Positions 61,110-64,000 of a DNA stretch of 64,000 nucleotides are shown here, piece after piece. The stretch spans positions 1,798,001-1,862,000 of the forward strand of contig JAGKQI010000104.1 of assembly GCA_018806915.1 (NCBI GenBank), given 5' to 3'. Each line of letters starts with the position of its first letter. Position 1 is the stretch's first letter. Below the pieces are notes generated by a model. The model had not been told where the DNA came from, made no database searches, and saw only the letters and a program-made list of their open reading frames with translations. The translations under genes were made by a program, and so were the position numbers. Source of the DNA: Phytophthora colocasiae (Eukaryota; Oomycota; Peronosporomycetes; Peronosporales; Peronosporaceae).

Positions 61110-61860
61110 CTAAATTGCCTTGATCAGGTTTAGCTTGGTGTCAAGCTGACAGCAGTCGCGATAGACACGCATCTTCGTCGGTGCAAAGGAGATGATCGTT
61201 CCTGGTCGTGGGAGCATCGGATTGTCGGCGTTAGTGTCGTAGATCGACACAGTAAGAAGGAACTTGTTGGTCTCGAACGGATCGTCCAGCTGCGCGTCTT
61301 GAAAGACCTGCAACACAGGGGAAAACAAATGGTGAGAGCATACGTATCAGCTGAGATTGAAGAATTGCAACAAAATTACAGCTATTTGTTCGTTCAGCGG
61401 CTCGTTTGCTCGCTGTTCACCAAGATAGATGCGGAGATAGCGCGTAGTGCTATTGACTTGATCATTCCGCATCCACAGGACGCGGCCCTGCACTCGGACA
61501 GAAGCCCGAGTTTCTGCATCGTCCATATTATTGGTGGTGATAAATTCTCGTAATTCTTGGTAAGAGTTATGTGTTAGAAATCATAGACAAAAAAAGAATC
61601 AAAACAGAACCTTCGATAGTGTCGAAGACTCGACGCTTGTGTAGCTCCATCGCCTTTTTTAACTTCTTGATTGGCGAGACGTACTCACTGAGCGACGACT
61701 TGCTCGCTGCGCGCTCGTGCTTGGCCACTGAGCGCGATGGCGACGGCGGGGATGGTTTACGTAGGACTGTCACGGTTGTAGGCGCTGGAACGGACATTTC
61801 GGCAGTGCTTACTGCCGGTTCACCTACTTGGTGCTGCTTGGTTTGCTTCTTCGGCGGCAT
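61110..61860 (-). CDS. Three-exon protein of unknown function, possible OB-like fold
   Basis: Exon 1 (61611-61860) encodes a Lys/Pro/Ser-rich N-terminus (MPPKKQTKQHQ ... SPIKKLKKAMELHKRRVF). Exon 2 (61421-61555) gives RASVRVQGRVLWMRNDQV and a strand-like TTRYLRIYL. Exon 3 (about 61110-61297) gives DDPFETNKFLLTVSIYDTNA and PGTIISFAPTKMRVYRD. The total is about 190 residues. Strand-rich spacing (VQGRVLW ... LLTVSIYD ... GTIISFAP) is reminiscent of a small OB-fold, but I cannot name a family. The first donor (GTTCTG) is atypical and the second acceptor is ambiguous (61297 keeps the frame; CAG at 61307 does not), so the model needs transcript support. Confidence 0.55.
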
Positions 61861-62165
61861 TGGAAGATCAAAAATGGTCGGATGTAGAGAGACTGGATGT
61901 TGGTTGCGCAGATTTTAGAATGGACTGAGCGGCTATTGTGATGTAGGCTGTGCGAGTGTGCGGTACTTCCGATCCCATCTTTCGTTGTACATCACGGTCT
62001 TCAAGTGTGGCATTTCTACTGCGGCCCCGTCGCGAGCGATAACAAACTCCATCTACCAAGTATGAGGTAGTACGGGACGCGGTGCTCTGCATGTTGTAGG
62101 ATCCGAGCTTCAATGAGCGACAAAAGCCATAACGGCGGTGTTACGCTGACAGGCAAAATATATCC
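61861..62165. other. Divergent intergenic region
   Basis: It separates the minus-strand unknown gene from the plus-strand SET gene and should hold both promoters. The 5' end of the SET gene could extend into it; no convincing upstream exon found. Confidence 0.45.
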
Positions 62166-63266
62166 ATGGGTGAGCTGGTCGATGTTGTGCATGCGTCGGC
62201 CATTGCTGCTGGCGCTGTTGAAGAAGCGTTCCACGGGGTTTGGATCGTCGAAGCGAACGTAGCAGTCGGTGGTAAGTGGCTAGAAGTGCAACAGGTGAGT
62301 GTGAATGGTCTTTACTATGCTGTTGTTTGCACTTAATTGCTGATCTTCAAGAGCGTGTTGGTGACGATGGCTTCAACGTCAAAGTATGATGTTCAGGTCT
62401 GTGACTGTGAGGTCGACGACCAGACCGGCCTTGGCTGTGGCGACGGTTGTAGCAACCGTGCGGTAAGCATTGATCTACAGCAGCTACGAGTTACTTAATA
62501 GTGCTAATGTCATCTTGTCACCAGATGCACTATGAATGTGCAGTCGAAAGTTGCCCTTGTGGATTAATGTGTACAAATCGCCAACTACAAACCGAAACAT
62601 CGGTCGCGACAGCAGTGGTCGACTGCGGTCGGAAGGGTGTCGGCTTAATCGCAATGGAAGTCATTAAAGCTGGTCAGTACGTTGGAGAGTACGTTGGAGA
62701 GGTGGTTTGCAACAATGAAGCCATGGATCGCTATCAGGTAGGGTGCTTGCGAGGTCTGCGTTGTCGAACCTAGTAATGCTAACGCTAGGTTATTACTGTA
62801 GTCTTATCGAGGGTCTAAGCATCGCTACATGCTGCGGTTGAGCGCGGACAAAGTCCTTGACGCCACCCGTTTTGGTGGCCGAACACGCTTTATAAACCAC
62901 TCATGTGATCCTAACTGTTCATTTGAAAAGTGGAACGTTCGTGGTCTCGAGCGATGCGGTGTCTTCACGATCCGAAAGGTGCGAGCGGGTGAGGAGCTGA
63001 CAATCGACTATCAGTTCCAGTACGTTGCTAATGAGGTGCGGTGTGAAGATGGTTTTCTTTCCGTGTACCAGTCACTTTAGGTGTGGTAACATGATTGTGT
63101 TCGTGGCTAGCAGCAAGTCGAGGAGTGCTTCTGTGGCTCTCGCAATTGCAGAGGTGCCATTAGGTGGCGAAAACGCAAGCGACAGCGATCTGGTCAGGGG
63201 ACGAACAAGCGGGTTATCCAGCTTACTATTGACCAGTTTCTTGTAAAGCAGGAGGTGGGCAACTGA
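62166..63266 (+). CDS. SET-domain histone-lysine methyltransferase (AWS-SET-postSET)
   Basis: Five exons: 62166-62294, 62352-62462, 62525-62737, 62802-63035 and 63114-63266, with all introns in phase 0 and GT-AG (57, 62, 64 and 78 nt); 279 residues. A Cys-rich AWS-like region (VCDCEVDDQTGLGCGDGCSN ... CAVESCPCGLMCTNRQLQ) precedes the SET domain. SET motifs are GRKGVGLIAMEVIKAGQYVG, RFINHSCDPNCSFEKWNVRG and GEELTIDYQFQY. A post-SET zinc cluster follows (EECFCGSRNCRGAIRW), then a basic tail. The AWS-SET-postSET order is that of the SETD2/NSD/ASH1 group, which methylates mainly H3K36; the exact site is inferred. Without the last intron the SET end would run into a spurious tail. Confidence 0.9.
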
Positions 63267-64000
63267 CTTCACTACTGCTGTCGCCACCATTGAGCGGGAG
63301 CTCGACAGGTGAATCTTCTTGTTACTTTGTGGATGCACAGAAACAACGAAGCTGCTTAGTAAATAACTTTCACCGTTCTTGTATGATACATTGACGATAT
63401 TATATCTTCCATGCCTGAGGCTATAGTTTTACAGATACCTGCATAGCATCCCAAGCGTTGGGAACATGTCAATACGCGTTACGATAGTCCGGCGGTGGAC
63501 TAACGTTTCAGTTTTTACATGGTTTCGCACTTGCTTAATTTGAAGTGCTTTGCTACTCAAGTTGAAGTTGTTTGGAATTCAAACGTTGGATGAACATTTA
63601 TGTGTATTAAGAGGTGTTTGGGGTCGTTGTCGTTGTGCTTACTACACTGTACGAGATTCACACTAGTTCGTCTCGCTTCCGTATCTTTCATACAAAGCCA
63701 CTACGACTCTCACTGCTGACAAAAGACGCGAGCGGAATAGGTTGTCTGCACAGCGACGTCGAGCCCGCGAGACACAAGACGTTGATGTTGTGTTGGTGAT
63801 ACCGCGGTTGAGTACGCCAGACAGGGTTGCGTCTCGATAGCTGAGAATGTGTCATGACGATTTATGTCGAACGGTGGACAATTTTGTTTACTGGATGTCA
63901 TTATTGCTCAAGTTGAAGTGCTTTGAATGGTCATCGGTGTGCCGACATCGTTAGTGTATAACGGGTTGACGTTGTCATTGGTTAGTATGTAGTACGTAAT
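63267..64000. other. No gene seen at right end of window
   Basis: Downstream of the SET gene. A CTCAAGTTGAAGT word with nearby GTGCTTTG occurs twice (around 63545-63570 and 63908-63927). Short frames have no protein character. Confidence 0.4.

Noticed and set aside
63614..63901. Short frames on both strands at the right end
   Set aside because: No motifs, no plausible exons that extend the SET gene.

Overview
The window looks like nuclear DNA of an oomycete, most likely Phytophthora or a close relative (genus inferred, not proven). The reasons are: intron-containing eukaryotic genes whose proposed introns are about 56-78 nt with GT-AG ends; a family of bZIP genes with a long shared C-terminal module; secreted histidine-phosphatase genes; a chromodomain-bearing Ty3/gypsy retroelement; and hAT and TIR transposon remnants. 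Start sites were moved to ATG wherever the longest open frame begins with TTG or GTG.

Layout. (1) 1-5.7 kb is transposon-dominated: the gag end of a minus-strand gypsy-type element extremely rich in GGATCC/GATC words, two adjoining GATC-rich tandem arrays (about 3.05-4.12 kb), and a hAT transposase whose C-terminal half is missing at the array side. (2) 6.5-29.3 kb is a bZIP gene cluster: three apparently intact genes (22296+, 26498-27540 minus with one proposed intron, 28422+) and two decayed copies (about 6560+, about 25820+). It is split by a nearly intact 14.18-kb chromovirus-type LTR retrotransposon (7386-21568, minus sense) with near-identical LTRs and a 4-bp target duplication. That element carries gag and pol in one frame separated by one TGA, then an unusual 4-kb accessory region: a large ORF on the opposite strand and a sense multi-membrane-span ORF that runs through the polypurine tract into the 3' LTR. 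(3) A 0.9-kb TIR element is present twice (24665 and 31648) with TA target duplications and a tRNA-like B box; one copy has a 77-bp near-perfect hairpin absent from the other.

(4) 29.5-36.5 kb is a phosphatase island: two tandem secreted alkaline phosphatases and two histidine-phosphatase (PGAM-fold) genes; a third histidine phosphatase lies at 50263, beyond the next region. (5) 36.8-49.5 kb is a four-fold tandem array of a roughly 3.18-kb unit. Each unit holds two short PH-like genes (A and B) and a decayed third (C); only the last C, just outside the array, is intact. Several B copies have lost the reading frame of their first exon.

(6) 51.2-63.3 kb is ordinary single-copy housekeeping sequence: a mitochondrial fission process 1 homologue divergently paired with a 2,000-residue Sfi1-repeat protein, a 0.9-kb TIR element, a PSTALRE cyclin-dependent kinase (three exons), a small three-exon gene of unknown function and a five-exon AWS-SET-postSET histone methyltransferase. 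The exon models come from reading splice sites by eye and have not been tested against transcripts.
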